A model generated the notes under the pieces. That model was not told the origin of the DNA and ran no database searches. It was given only the letters and a program-made list of their open reading frames with translations. A stretch of 6,097 bases of DNA, from NCBI GenBank assembly GCA_946478765.1, contig CAMLDH010000241.1, positions 1-6,097 of the forward strand, in the 5' to 3' direction. This document shows, one piece after another, positions 1 through 5,532 of this stretch. This DNA comes from an uncultured Oxalobacteraceae bacterium (GTDB lineage: Bacteria; Pseudomonadota; Gammaproteobacteria; Burkholderiales; Burkholderiaceae). Numbering within the stretch: position 1 is the first letter of the stretch; every line of letters starts with the position of its first letter. A program made the position numbers and the translations under genes.

Positions 1-48
1 CGAGATAGACCTTGGTGACTGGAGTTCAGACGTGTGCTCTTCCGATCT
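1..48 (+). other. Illumina P7/i7 index/Read 2 adapter (assembly contaminant)
   Basis: Not genomic DNA. Bases 1-6 (CGAGAT) match the 3' end of the Illumina P7 flow-cell sequence, bases 7-14 (AGACCTTG) sit where the 8-base i7 index belongs, and bases 15-48 match the TruSeq Read 2 primer, beginning GTGACTGGAGTTCAGACG and ending CTCTTCCGATCT. Order and spacing are exactly those of a TruSeq library molecule, so the assembler extended this contig end into adapter. Translated in the frame of the following gene it gives the spurious peptide VTGVQTCALPI, so any start codon placed here (such as TTG at 12) is an artefact. Bases 1-48 should be trimmed. Confidence 0.98.
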
Positions 49-50
49 CT

Positions 51-365
51 AAGCTATGGGCGCATGCTGCACTGCGCGACGCATCCGGCCGCATTACGCA
101 ATTCACGCCGGACGATATCCGCTTTACGCCGCAACGCATCTGGCGCTCACCGCATACCAATGCCGCTTATCCCGTCGCAACGCGCATCCAGACGGGTCCA
201 ACCATCTGGCAATTAACGCCGCTGCAAGACGACCAGGAACTGGACTCGCGGCAATCGACCGGGGCGGTGTATTGGGAAGGCGCTGTCACCATCACGCGCG
301 ACGGCAAATCGGCCGGCCGCGGCTATCTTGAAATGACCGGCTACGTAAAACCATTGAAACTATGA
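51..365 (+). CDS. AttH/carotenoid 1,2-hydratase-like lipocalin protein, C-terminal part
   Basis: Only the last 104 codons are present; the 5' part is lost at the contig end and replaced by adapter. The frame reads KLWAHAALRDASGRIT onward and ends VKPLKL. The pattern of an acidic-residue-rich turn (TPDDIRFTPQRIWRSP), a YPV segment, LQDDQEL, VYWEGAV and finally GRGYLEMTGY is typical of the C-terminal lipocalin-like domain of AttH/CrtC-type proteins (formerly DUF2006, 'predicted secreted hydrolase'). In that family the full protein is usually about 350-400 residues, secreted or lipid-anchored, and often encoded beside LolCDE-like ABC transporter permease genes; the activity of most members is not established, so hydratase activity should not be assumed. 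The stop codon TGA (363-365) overlaps the ATG of the next gene, which indicates translational coupling with the ABC exporter. Family assignment is from recognised motifs only. Confidence 0.82.
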   Translation, partial: KLWAHAALRDASGRITQFTPDDIRFTPQRIWRSPHTNAAYPVATRIQTGPTIWQLTPLQDDQELDSRQSTGAVYWEGAVTITRDGKSAGRGYLEMTGYVKPLKL

Positions 366-2167
366 CGACCACAACCCAAAAAGAACCGCCGAAAGGCAGC
401 CTCGCAACACTCGTCGGGCTGTTTCCTTTTCTGACGCCGTACAAGCGTCAGTTCGCATTGGCTGGCATTGCGCTTATTATCGCGGCCGCATCGACGCTCA
501 CCATTCCATATGCGTTCAAGCAGATGATCGATCTTGGATTCGGCGCTGCCGGCGCCAAAAGCACCGAGCACATCGACCTGTATTTCATCGCACTGTTCGG
601 CGTCGCCTGCGTTCTTGCGGTTGCGACGGCGGCGCGTTTTTACATGGTGTCGTGGCTCGGCGAGCGCGTGACGGCTGACTTGCGCAGCGCGGTGTACAGC
701 CATGTCGTCACGCAAAGCCCGCAGTTTTTCGAAACCACGCAAACCGGCGAGGTGTTGTCGCGCCTGACCACCGATACCACGCTGATCCAGGCGCTGGTCG
801 GCACCAGCGTATCGATGGCGCTGCGCAATGCGCTGCTGTTCATCGGCGGCCTGGCGATGCTGTTCGTCACCAGCGTCAAGCTGTCGTCGATCATTCTGGT
901 GATGTTGGCGGTGGTCGTGTTGCCGATCGTTTTTTTTGGCCGCCGCGTGCGCAAGCTATCGCGCGACTCGCAGGACCGTGTCGCCGATGCATCGGCACTG
1001 GCCGGCGAAATCCTCAATGCAATGCCGACAGTGCAGGCATTCACGCAGGAGAAAATGGAAGCCGGCCGCTTCGGCGCGTCGGTCGAGCGCGCTTTCAAGA
1101 CGGCGATGGCGCGCATTCGCGCACGCGCGCTGCTGACGGTGATTGCGATCCTGCTGGTGTTCGGCGCGATCGTGTTCGTGCTGTGGCTCGGCGCCCACGC
1201 AGTGATGCAGGGAAGCATGACCGGCGGCGAGCTGGGGCAGTTCATTCTGTATGCATCGATTGTCGCCGGCGCAATTGGTGCGTTGTCGGAAGTGCTCGGC
1301 GATGCGCAGCGCGCCGCCGGCGCTACCGAGCGGCTGCTGGAGTTGTTGTCGGTGCGCTCGCCGATCCAGTCTCCGGCCACGCCGCAAAAGCTGCCGGCAC
1401 GCACGGCAAATGGCGCGGCACTCGCATTGCATGGCGTCACCTTTCACTATCCGTCGCGCCCGGATACGACAGCATTGACCGATATCTCGCTCAACATACG
1501 TGCCGGCGATACCGTCGCGGTGGTCGGGCCCTCCGGCGCCGGCAAGACCACGCTGTTTCAATTGCTGTTGCGCTTTTACGATCCGCAGCAAGGCACGATT
1601 ACGCTGGATGAGGTGGACATCAAGCAGCTCGATTTGCACGCGCTGCGGGGTGCGATCGGCACCGTCCCGCAAGACACCGTGATCTTTTCCGCGAACGCGA
1701 TGGAAAATATCCGTTACGGACGGATCAATGCCACTGATGACGAAGTCATCGCAGCGGCCAAATTGGCGGCGGCGCACGAATTCATCGCACGGCTGCCGGA
1801 AGGATATCAATCGTTTCTGGGTGAGCGCGGCGTGCGCCTGTCGGGCGGCCAGCGGCAACGTATCGCGATCGCCCGTGCACTGCTGAAAAATCCTCCGCTC
1901 TTGCTATTGGACGAAGCAACCAGTGCGCTCGATGCCGAGTCCGAACGCCTGGTGCAAGGCGCACTGGAAGCAGCCATGGTCGGACGAACCACGCTGGTGA
2001 TCGCGCACCGTCTGGCGACGGTGCAGCGCGCCGACCGTATCATCGTGATGGAACATGGCCGCATCGTCGAAACCGGTACCCACGCATCGCTGGTGGCGCA
2101 AGGCGGGCTGTATGCCAGCCTCGCGGCGCTGCAGTTTTCGCCAAGCGATGCGGTACCGGTAAAATAG
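362..2167 (+). CDS. MsbA-related half-size ABC exporter (fused membrane and ATPase domains)
   Basis: A 601-residue type IV (B-family) ABC exporter in the inner membrane, expected to act as a homodimer. Residues about 20-330 form the transmembrane domain, with hydrophobic helices near 31-51, 71-94, 147-170, 175-193, 256-280 and 285-312. Residues about 350-590 are the ATPase: aromatic A-loop Tyr363 (FHYPSRP), Walker [10 protein letters not shown] at 389-397, Q-loop VPQD at 435-438, signature LSGGQ at 493-497, Walker B LLLLDE at 513-518 followed by the D-loop SALD, and switch His549 (IAHR). All catalytic motifs are intact, so it should be functional. It resembles the 'MsbA-related' permease/ATP-binding group of proteobacteria more than true MsbA; the substrate is unknown, with lipid or a hydrophobic compound most likely. 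The ATG lies inside ATGA overlapping the lipocalin-like gene's stop, fixing the start and suggesting one operon. It ends 26 bases before thyA. Confidence 0.93.
   Translation: MTTTTQKEPPKGSLATLVGLFPFLTPYKRQFALAGIALIIAAASTLTIPYAFKQMIDLGFGAAGAKSTEHIDLYFIALFGVACVLAVATAARFYMVSWLGERVTADLRSAVYSHVVTQSPQFFETTQTGEVLSRLTTDTTLIQALVGTSVSMALRNALLFIGGLAMLFVTSVKLSSIILVMLAVVVLPIVFFGRRVRKLSRDSQDRVADASALAGEILNAMPTVQAFTQEKMEAGRFGASVERAFKTAMARIRARALLTVIAILLVFGAIVFVLWLGAHAVMQGSMTGGELGQFILYASIVAGAIGALSEVLGDAQRAAGATERLLELLSVRSPIQSPATPQKLPARTANGAALALHGVTFHYPSRPDTTALTDISLNIRAGDTVAVVGPSGAGKTTLFQLLLRFYDPQQGTITLDEVDIKQLDLHALRGAIGTVPQDTVIFSANAMENIRYGRINATDDEVIAAAKLAAAHEFIARLPEGYQSFLGERGVRLSGGQRQRIAIARALLKNPPLLLLDEATSALDAESERLVQGALEAAMVGRTTLVIAHRLATVQRADRIIVMEHGRIVETGTHASLVAQGGLYASLAALQFSPSDAVPVK
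2160..2165 (+). promoter_or_regulatory. Possible -10 box for thyA
   Basis: TAAAAT matches the sigma-70 -10 consensus at five of six positions and lies 28 bases before the thyA ATG, overlapping the stop codon of the ABC exporter gene. No good -35 hexamer is seen at the usual distance; the nearest T-rich stretch (TTTTCG, 2135-2140) is 19 bases upstream and poor. thyA may instead be read from the upstream operon. Weak call from sequence alone. Confidence 0.28.
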
Positions 2168-2193
2168 CGGGTCATCAGCTACAGGAACCACCC

Positions 2194-2988
2194 ATGCGCC
2201 AATACCTCGATTTCATGCGCCATGTTCAGGAACATGGCGCCGTCAAAACCGACCGCACCGGCACCGGCACGCGCTCGGTCTTCGGCTACCAGATGCGTTT
2301 CAATCTGCAGGACGGTTTCCCCATGGTGACGACCAAGAAACTACATATGAAATCGATCATCCATGAATTGATCTGGTTTCTGGCCGGTTCCACCAATATC
2401 AAATACCTAAAAGACAACGGCGTATCGATCTGGGACGAATGGGCTGATCCGCAAGGCAATCTCGGCCCGATTTACGGTTACCAATGGCGTTCATGGCCGG
2501 CGCCGAATGGCCAGCACATCGACCAGATCGCGCAAGTGCTGGAGCAAATCAAAACCAATCCCGATTCGCGCCGCCTGATCGTATCTGCATGGAATGTAGC
2601 CGACATCCCGCAGATGAAACTGCCGCCGTGCCATGCGTTCTTCCAGTTCTATGTCGCCGATGGCAAACTGTCGTGTCAGTTGTATCAGCGCAGCGCCGAT
2701 ATTTTCCTCGGCGTGCCATTCAACATCGCATCGTATGCATTGCTCACGCACATGATGGCCGAGCAAGCCGGGCTTGAGGTAGGCGACTTCATCTGGACCG
2801 GCGGCGATTGCCATTTGTATTCGAATCACATGGAGCAAGTGCAGGAACAATTATCGCGCGCGCCGCATCCCTTGCCGACATTGCGGATCAAGCGCAAAGC
2901 GGATTCGATTTTCGACTACAAGTTCGAGGATTTCGAGATTGTCGGTTACGAATCTCATCCCCATATCAAAGCGCCGGTTGCGGTTTAA
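2194..2988 (+). CDS. thyA: Thymidylate synthase
   Basis: Cytosolic enzyme that methylates dUMP to dTMP using 5,10-methylene-tetrahydrofolate, which it converts to dihydrofolate. The product is 264 residues, the same length as E. coli ThyA, and aligns with my memory of it along its whole length without gaps. Visible functional residues are Arg21 (phosphate binding, DRTGTGT), Glu58 and Trp80, the Arg126-Arg127 pair (DSRR), nucleophile Cys146 in [11 protein letters not shown], Arg166 and Asp169 in the QRSAD segment, Asn177 ([10 protein letters not shown]), and His207/Tyr209 in [10 protein letters not shown]; it ends in the usual IKAPVAV. Small departures from E. coli are Ala168 for Cys and Cys206 for Thr, neither catalytic. 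The start is supported by AGGAA at 2183-2187, six bases before the ATG. The downstream partner folA, which recycles dihydrofolate, is separated from it by a PHA synthase gene. Confidence 0.98.
   Translation: MRQYLDFMRHVQEHGAVKTDRTGTGTRSVFGYQMRFNLQDGFPMVTTKKLHMKSIIHELIWFLAGSTNIKYLKDNGVSIWDEWADPQGNLGPIYGYQWRSWPAPNGQHIDQIAQVLEQIKTNPDSRRLIVSAWNVADIPQMKLPPCHAFFQFYVADGKLSCQLYQRSADIFLGVPFNIASYALLTHMMAEQAGLEVGDFIWTGGDCHLYSNHMEQVQEQLSRAPHPLPTLRIKRKADSIFDYKFEDFEIVGYESHPHIKAPVAV
2217..2240 (+). repeat. Perfect 11-bp inverted repeat inside the 5' end of thyA
   Basis: GCGCCATGTTC (2217-2227) is followed after two bases (AG) by its exact reverse complement GAACATGGCGC (2230-2240). In the mRNA this gives a hairpin of about 10 pairs with a four-base loop, starting 24 bases after the A of the start codon and covering codons 8-16 (residues MRHVQEHGA). 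The right arm also carries AGGAACATG, resembling a ribosome binding site plus ATG, but the spacing is too short and the ATG is out of the thyA frame. The repeat is directly seen; a role in translation control is inference. Confidence 0.75.
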
Positions 2989-3006
2989 TGGGTTGCCGTT
3001 CGTAAA

Positions 3007-3046
3007 ATGATTCCCGGAAAAATCATGCCGGAAAAATACGGCATGA
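3007..3046. terminator. Overlapping alternative hairpins downstream of thyA
   Basis: The stronger hairpin pairs TCATGCCG (3023-3030) with CGGCATGA (3039-3046) around the loop GAAAAATA. A weaker one pairs ATGATT (3007-3012) with AATCAT (3021-3026) around CCCGGAAA. They share TCAT at 3023-3026, so they cannot form together. A direct repeat CCGGAAAAAT (3014-3023 and 3028-3037) underlies the layout. On the + strand no T-run follows, so this is not a classical intrinsic terminator for thyA; on the - strand the strong stem is followed by five Ts (complement of 3018-3022), although no - strand gene is visible upstream of it. It may protect the thyA mRNA 3' end. Confidence 0.38.
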
Positions 3047-3072
3047 CGCACTGCGAAAGCACGCTGCAACGG

Positions 3073-3097
3073 CATGCAAATAAAATAGCATTGCATG
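3073..3097. promoter_or_regulatory. Candidate operator: 7-bp inverted repeat around a TAAAAT box
   Basis: CATGCAA (3073-3079) and TTGCATG (3091-3097) are exact reverse complements separated by 11 bases that contain TAAAAT (3081-3086), a -10-like hexamer. Centre-to-centre spacing of the half-sites is 18 bases, plausible for a dimeric regulator on adjacent major grooves, and the site lies about 95-115 bases before phaC. PHA genes in related bacteria are often controlled by PhaR, whose reported sites contain TGC/GCA elements; a link here is only inference. No convincing -35 box accompanies the TAAAAT. Confidence 0.33.
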
Positions 3098-3111
3098 AAA
3101 TTCCAATTGTG

Positions 3112-3139
3112 TTGTCCAATCAAACTGCCGATGTTGAAT
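3112..3139 (+). promoter_or_regulatory. Weak candidate sigma-70 promoter for phaC
   Basis: TTGTCC (3112-3117) and TTGAAT (3134-3139) each match their sigma-70 consensus at four of six positions with a 16-base spacer, 50 bases upstream of the phaC ATG. The 201-base gap after thyA suggests phaC has its own promoter, but this match is poor and could be chance in a comparatively AT-rich stretch. Confidence 0.22.
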
Positions 3140-3189
3140 AACGGGCAGAATGTTAGGTACGTGCCCGCAAAACACAATTCAAATTCATC

Positions 3190-4851
3190 ATGACTTTCGA
3201 TCCCTTCGGTATTGGCGCCATTTTTCTTTCCCTTCAGCACGCTTGGCTCAAGCGTCCAGAAAAATTGCTGGAAGCACAGCACGAATGCGCGTTCAGTATG
3301 GGAATGTTGAACTTCAATGCATTGGCATACATGGTGGGCGCTTCCCCCCATCCATGCACCAAGGCGGTCAGCGCCGACGAGCGTTTTGCCGACAGCATCT
3401 GGCACGACAATCCTGCCGAATGCCTGGCGATGCAAAGCTACCTCACCTACACCCGTTGGCTGGAGCGCCTCATCTACGACACACCGGGCGTACCAAAGAA
3501 AGAAAGCCGCAGCGGTGCGTTTTGGACACGGCAATGGCTCAATGCAGTTGCGCCCAGTAATTTCTTCTGGACCAATCCGGTCGCCATTAAAAAGGCATGG
3601 GAAACCAATGGCGCAAGCGTGAACAATGGACTCAGGAATTTTCTGGCGGATATCATCGCAGGCGATGTGCAGACGACGGACACCGCGCCGTTTCAGCCTG
3701 GTTCGAATCTGGCAACAACACCCGGCGCGATCGTCTTTCGCAACCACATCATGGAAGTGATCCATTACCATCCGATGCGCGACAAAGTGCACGCGATCCC
3801 GATCGTGATGGTGCCGCCCTGGATCAATAAATATTACATCCTCGATCTGGATGAAAGAATGAGCATGGTGCGCCATCTGGTGGCGCAAGGCTTTGATGTT
3901 TTTGCCATCAGTTGGAAAAACCCGGATGCAGCGCTGGCAAACAGTACCTACGAAACCTATGTGCTGGAGGGCGCGCTTGCCGCAGTCGAGGTTGCACGTA
4001 CGGTGAGCAAGGTACCGCAGGTGCATGCGGTCGGCTATTGCATCGGCGGCACGGCATTGGCCACGCTGATGGCATGGCTCAATAAGAAATCGCGACACGA
4101 GCGGCATATGCCGGTTGCGCATTGGACATTGTTGTCATCGCTGGTCGATTTTTCCCGCCCCGGGGAAATCGAAGCCTTCATCAACGACCAAAGTCTGGCC
4201 ACAATTGAATCGATGATGACCAGCAAAGGCTATCTCGACAAGGATCACCTGAGCTGGGCGTTCCGCATGCTGCGGCCCAACAGCCTCATCTGGCATTACG
4301 TGGTACACAAGTACCTGTACGGCGAGACGCCGCCGCCATTCAGCGTGCTGTACTGGAACGCCGACAGCACGCGCGTGCCGCGCGCGCTGCACAGCTTCTG
4401 CCTGCGCGCGCTTTATCGCGACAATCAGCTGGCGCGAAAGAATGGCGTGACGCTGGACGGGATTGCGATCGACATGGCGCTGGTGAAGCAGCCGCTGTAC
4501 GCGGTCGGTGCAACCGAAGACCACATCACGCCGTGGCGCGGCACCTTCAAGACCTTGAGCTTGGTCAGCAGCCCTGCGCGCTATGTCCTTTCCAGCTCGG
4601 GCCATATTCTCGGCATCATCAATCCGCTGGACGGCAATTCGCACCATCATTTCTGGGTCGGCGACGCCACCGGCGCAAGCGACGGCAAAGCGTGGCGCGC
4701 CCGTCAGGAAAGGCAGCACGGCTCCTGGTGGCAGGACTGGACCGCATGGCTGCATGACAAATGCGGTCCGCTGCAAACACCGCCGTCGGACGATGATCCG
4801 TCCTATCCGAAACTGGGTAATGCGCCGGGAACCTACATCCTCGAACAATGA
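3190..4851 (+). CDS. phaC: Class I-like poly(3-hydroxyalkanoate) synthase
   Basis: Polymerises 3-hydroxyacyl-CoA into intracellular polyester at the granule surface. The 553-residue product has the PhaC N-terminal domain at roughly 65-235 (including FAISWKNPDA, whose class I equivalent is FLVSWRNPDA) and an alpha/beta-hydrolase catalytic domain after it. The catalytic triad is complete: Cys284 in the lipase-like box GYCIGG, Asp444 in ATEDHITPW, and His472 in SSGHILGIINP. Spacings Cys-Asp 160 and Asp-His 28 nearly equal those of Cupriavidus necator PhaC (319/480/508). HGSWWQDWTAWL (510-521) and the closing APGTYI are also typical. Two positions are notable: Trp211 in MVPPWINKYY, and Leu474 where C. 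necator has Ala510. No upstream in-frame start exists before the TAG at 3154, and no clear Shine-Dalgarno precedes the ATG. It lies between thyA and folA, with no phaA, phaB, phasin or phaR visible, so it may be a second synthase. Class I is inferred from length and motifs. Confidence 0.93.
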   Translation: MTFDPFGIGAIFLSLQHAWLKRPEKLLEAQHECAFSMGMLNFNALAYMVGASPHPCTKAVSADERFADSIWHDNPAECLAMQSYLTYTRWLERLIYDTPGVPKKESRSGAFWTRQWLNAVAPSNFFWTNPVAIKKAWETNGASVNNGLRNFLADIIAGDVQTTDTAPFQPGSNLATTPGAIVFRNHIMEVIHYHPMRDKVHAIPIVMVPPWINKYYILDLDERMSMVRHLVAQGFDVFAISWKNPDAALANSTYETYVLEGALAAVEVARTVSKVPQVHAVGYCIGGTALATLMAWLNKKSRHERHMPVAHWTLLSSLVDFSRPGEIEAFINDQSLATIESMMTSKGYLDKDHLSWAFRMLRPNSLIWHYVVHKYLYGETPPPFSVLYWNADSTRVPRALHSFCLRALYRDNQLARKNGVTLDGIAIDMALVKQPLYAVGATEDHITPWRGTFKTLSLVSSPARYVLSSSGHILGIINPLDGNSHHHFWVGDATGASDGKAWRARQERQHGSWWQDWTAWLHDKCGPLQTPPSDDDPSYPKLGNAPGTYILEQ

Positions 4852-4885
4852 TGCGAGTCGTCGGAGAGGCGTCCATCCCGCATCA
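4849..4885. repeat. Weak inverted repeat at the end of phaC
   Basis: TGATGCG (4849-4855), starting on the phaC stop codon, is the reverse complement of CGCATCA (4879-4885), with 23 bases between. It could form a 7-bp stem with a large loop, but no T-run follows on the + strand, so it is not a convincing terminator. The remaining gap to folA (to 4930) holds only a poor -10-like TACCAT (4894-4899) without a good -35. phaC and folA could therefore be cotranscribed. Confidence 0.3.
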
Positions 4886-4930
4886 AAATGTAATACCATT
4901 GCCGGCTAGCGAACAGCAAATGACATCCCC

Positions 4931-5419
4931 ATGCGAGCCCGCCTCACCATCATCGTCGCCACCGACCGCCAGCGCGGCATCGGTATCAACAACACCTTGC
5001 CGTGGCGCCTGCCGGAAGATCTCGCGCATTTCAAACGCACCACGTCCGGCCATCCGATCATCATGGGACGCAAAACCTTCGACTCGATCGGACGGCCGCT
5101 GCCGAACCGGCGCAATATCGTGGTCACGCGCAACGCCGAATGGAAGCACGAAGGCGTGGAAGCGGCGCCGTCGCTGGAAGCTGCGGCCGGCATGGTGGGC
5201 GATGCGGAGGCCTTCATCATCGGCGGCGCGCAAGTCTATGCGGAAGCGCTGCCGTACGCCGACAGCATGATTGTGACGGAAATCGGCAAGACCTTCGATT
5301 GCGATACTTTTTTTCCGGAAATCGATCCCCGACAATGGAAAGAAGTCGCACGGGACAGGTATCATTCCGAACAGAGCGGATTCGATTACGCATTCGTTAC
5401 TTACGAGCGTAATAAATAA
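4931..5419 (+). CDS. folA: Dihydrofolate reductase
   Basis: Cytosolic NADPH-dependent enzyme reducing dihydrofolate to tetrahydrofolate, and the target of trimethoprim. The product is 162 residues, normal for chromosomal bacterial DHFR (E. coli 159). Visible landmarks: N-terminal strand LTIIVATD, the Met20-type loop RGIGINNTLPWRLPEDL with Trp25 and the catalytic acid Asp30 (E. coli Asp27), the cofactor segment IIMGRKTFDSIGRPLPNRRNIVVTR (positions 43-67) with Gly46-Arg47-Lys48-Thr49, IIGGAQVY at 96-103 binding NADPH, and Thr116 in IVTEI (E. coli Thr113). It closes with FDYAFVTYER. Nothing suggests an acquired dfr resistance cassette. The start at 4931 follows only a weak Shine-Dalgarno region (GAACAGC, 4911-4917), but homology begins at once, so no later start is likely. 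It completes the thymidylate cycle with thyA and is followed within eight bases by a large palindromic element. Confidence 0.97.
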   Translation: MRARLTIIVATDRQRGIGINNTLPWRLPEDLAHFKRTTSGHPIIMGRKTFDSIGRPLPNRRNIVVTRNAEWKHEGVEAAPSLEAAAGMVGDAEAFIIGGAQVYAEALPYADSMIVTEIGKTFDCDTFFPEIDPRQWKEVARDRYHSEQSGFDYAFVTYERNK

Positions 5420-5426
5420 TTAACCA

Positions 5427-5511
5427 TTGCGGGACAGAGGGGGGCCGCCTAGGTGGAGCCGCCAAGGTTTTACGAGGCGCCCCGGCCTAGGCGGCCCCCT
5501 CTGTCCCGCAA
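5427..5511. repeat. 85-bp GC-rich palindromic element (26-bp stem) after folA
   Basis: Left arm 5427-5453 starts TTGCGGGACAGA, continues with six Gs and ends CCGCCTAGG. Right arm 5486-5511 is its reverse complement apart from having five Cs opposite the six Gs, giving 26 base pairs with a single bulged G. The 32-base centre (5454-5485) can add a short inner stem (CGCC 5460-5463 with GGCG 5476-5479) around AAGGTTTTACGA. Each arm contains CCTAGG, although CTAG is rare in most bacterial genomes. The flanks are AT-rich (AATAAATAATTAACC before, ACTTTAAAC after), so the element stands out sharply in composition. No T-run follows on the + strand, so it is not a standard intrinsic terminator. It may be a REP- or MITE-like dispersed repeat, or a transcript-end stem protecting folA mRNA. 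No clear target-site duplication is seen. Confidence 0.88.
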
Positions 5512-5532
5512 ACTTTAAACGGGGAGCGCAAT

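Noticed and set aside
12..50. TTG start and N-terminus for the first open frame
   Set aside because: These codons lie in adapter sequence; the true gene start is upstream and missing.
956..1858. 300-codon open frame on the - strand opposite the ABC exporter
   Set aside because: Antisense to intact transmembrane and ATPase motifs; the translation resembles no protein I know.
3125..3148. CTGCC...GGCAG inverted repeat as a PhaR CTGC-N3/4-GCAG site
   Set aside because: The CTGC and GCAG halves are 16 bases apart, far from the 3-4 base spacing described for that motif, and the stem is only 5 bp.
2851..4122. 423-codon open frame on the - strand opposite thyA and phaC
   Set aside because: Its sequence is low-complexity in character (rich in His, Arg, Cys), shows no recognisable family, and lies antisense to two well-supported genes whose codon bias explains the lack of stops.
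4135..4899. 254-codon open frame on the - strand opposite phaC
   Set aside because: Antisense shadow of phaC, rich in Arg and Ala with no recognisable motif.
4848..5270. 140-codon + strand frame overlapping the start of folA
   Set aside because: It is the shifted frame of folA, rich in Ser, Arg and Pro, with no family features.
5427..5511. Classical Rho-independent terminator for folA
   Set aside because: The stem is strong, but the following + strand bases are AACTTTAAAC with no T-run, and the stem is much longer than usual for such terminators.
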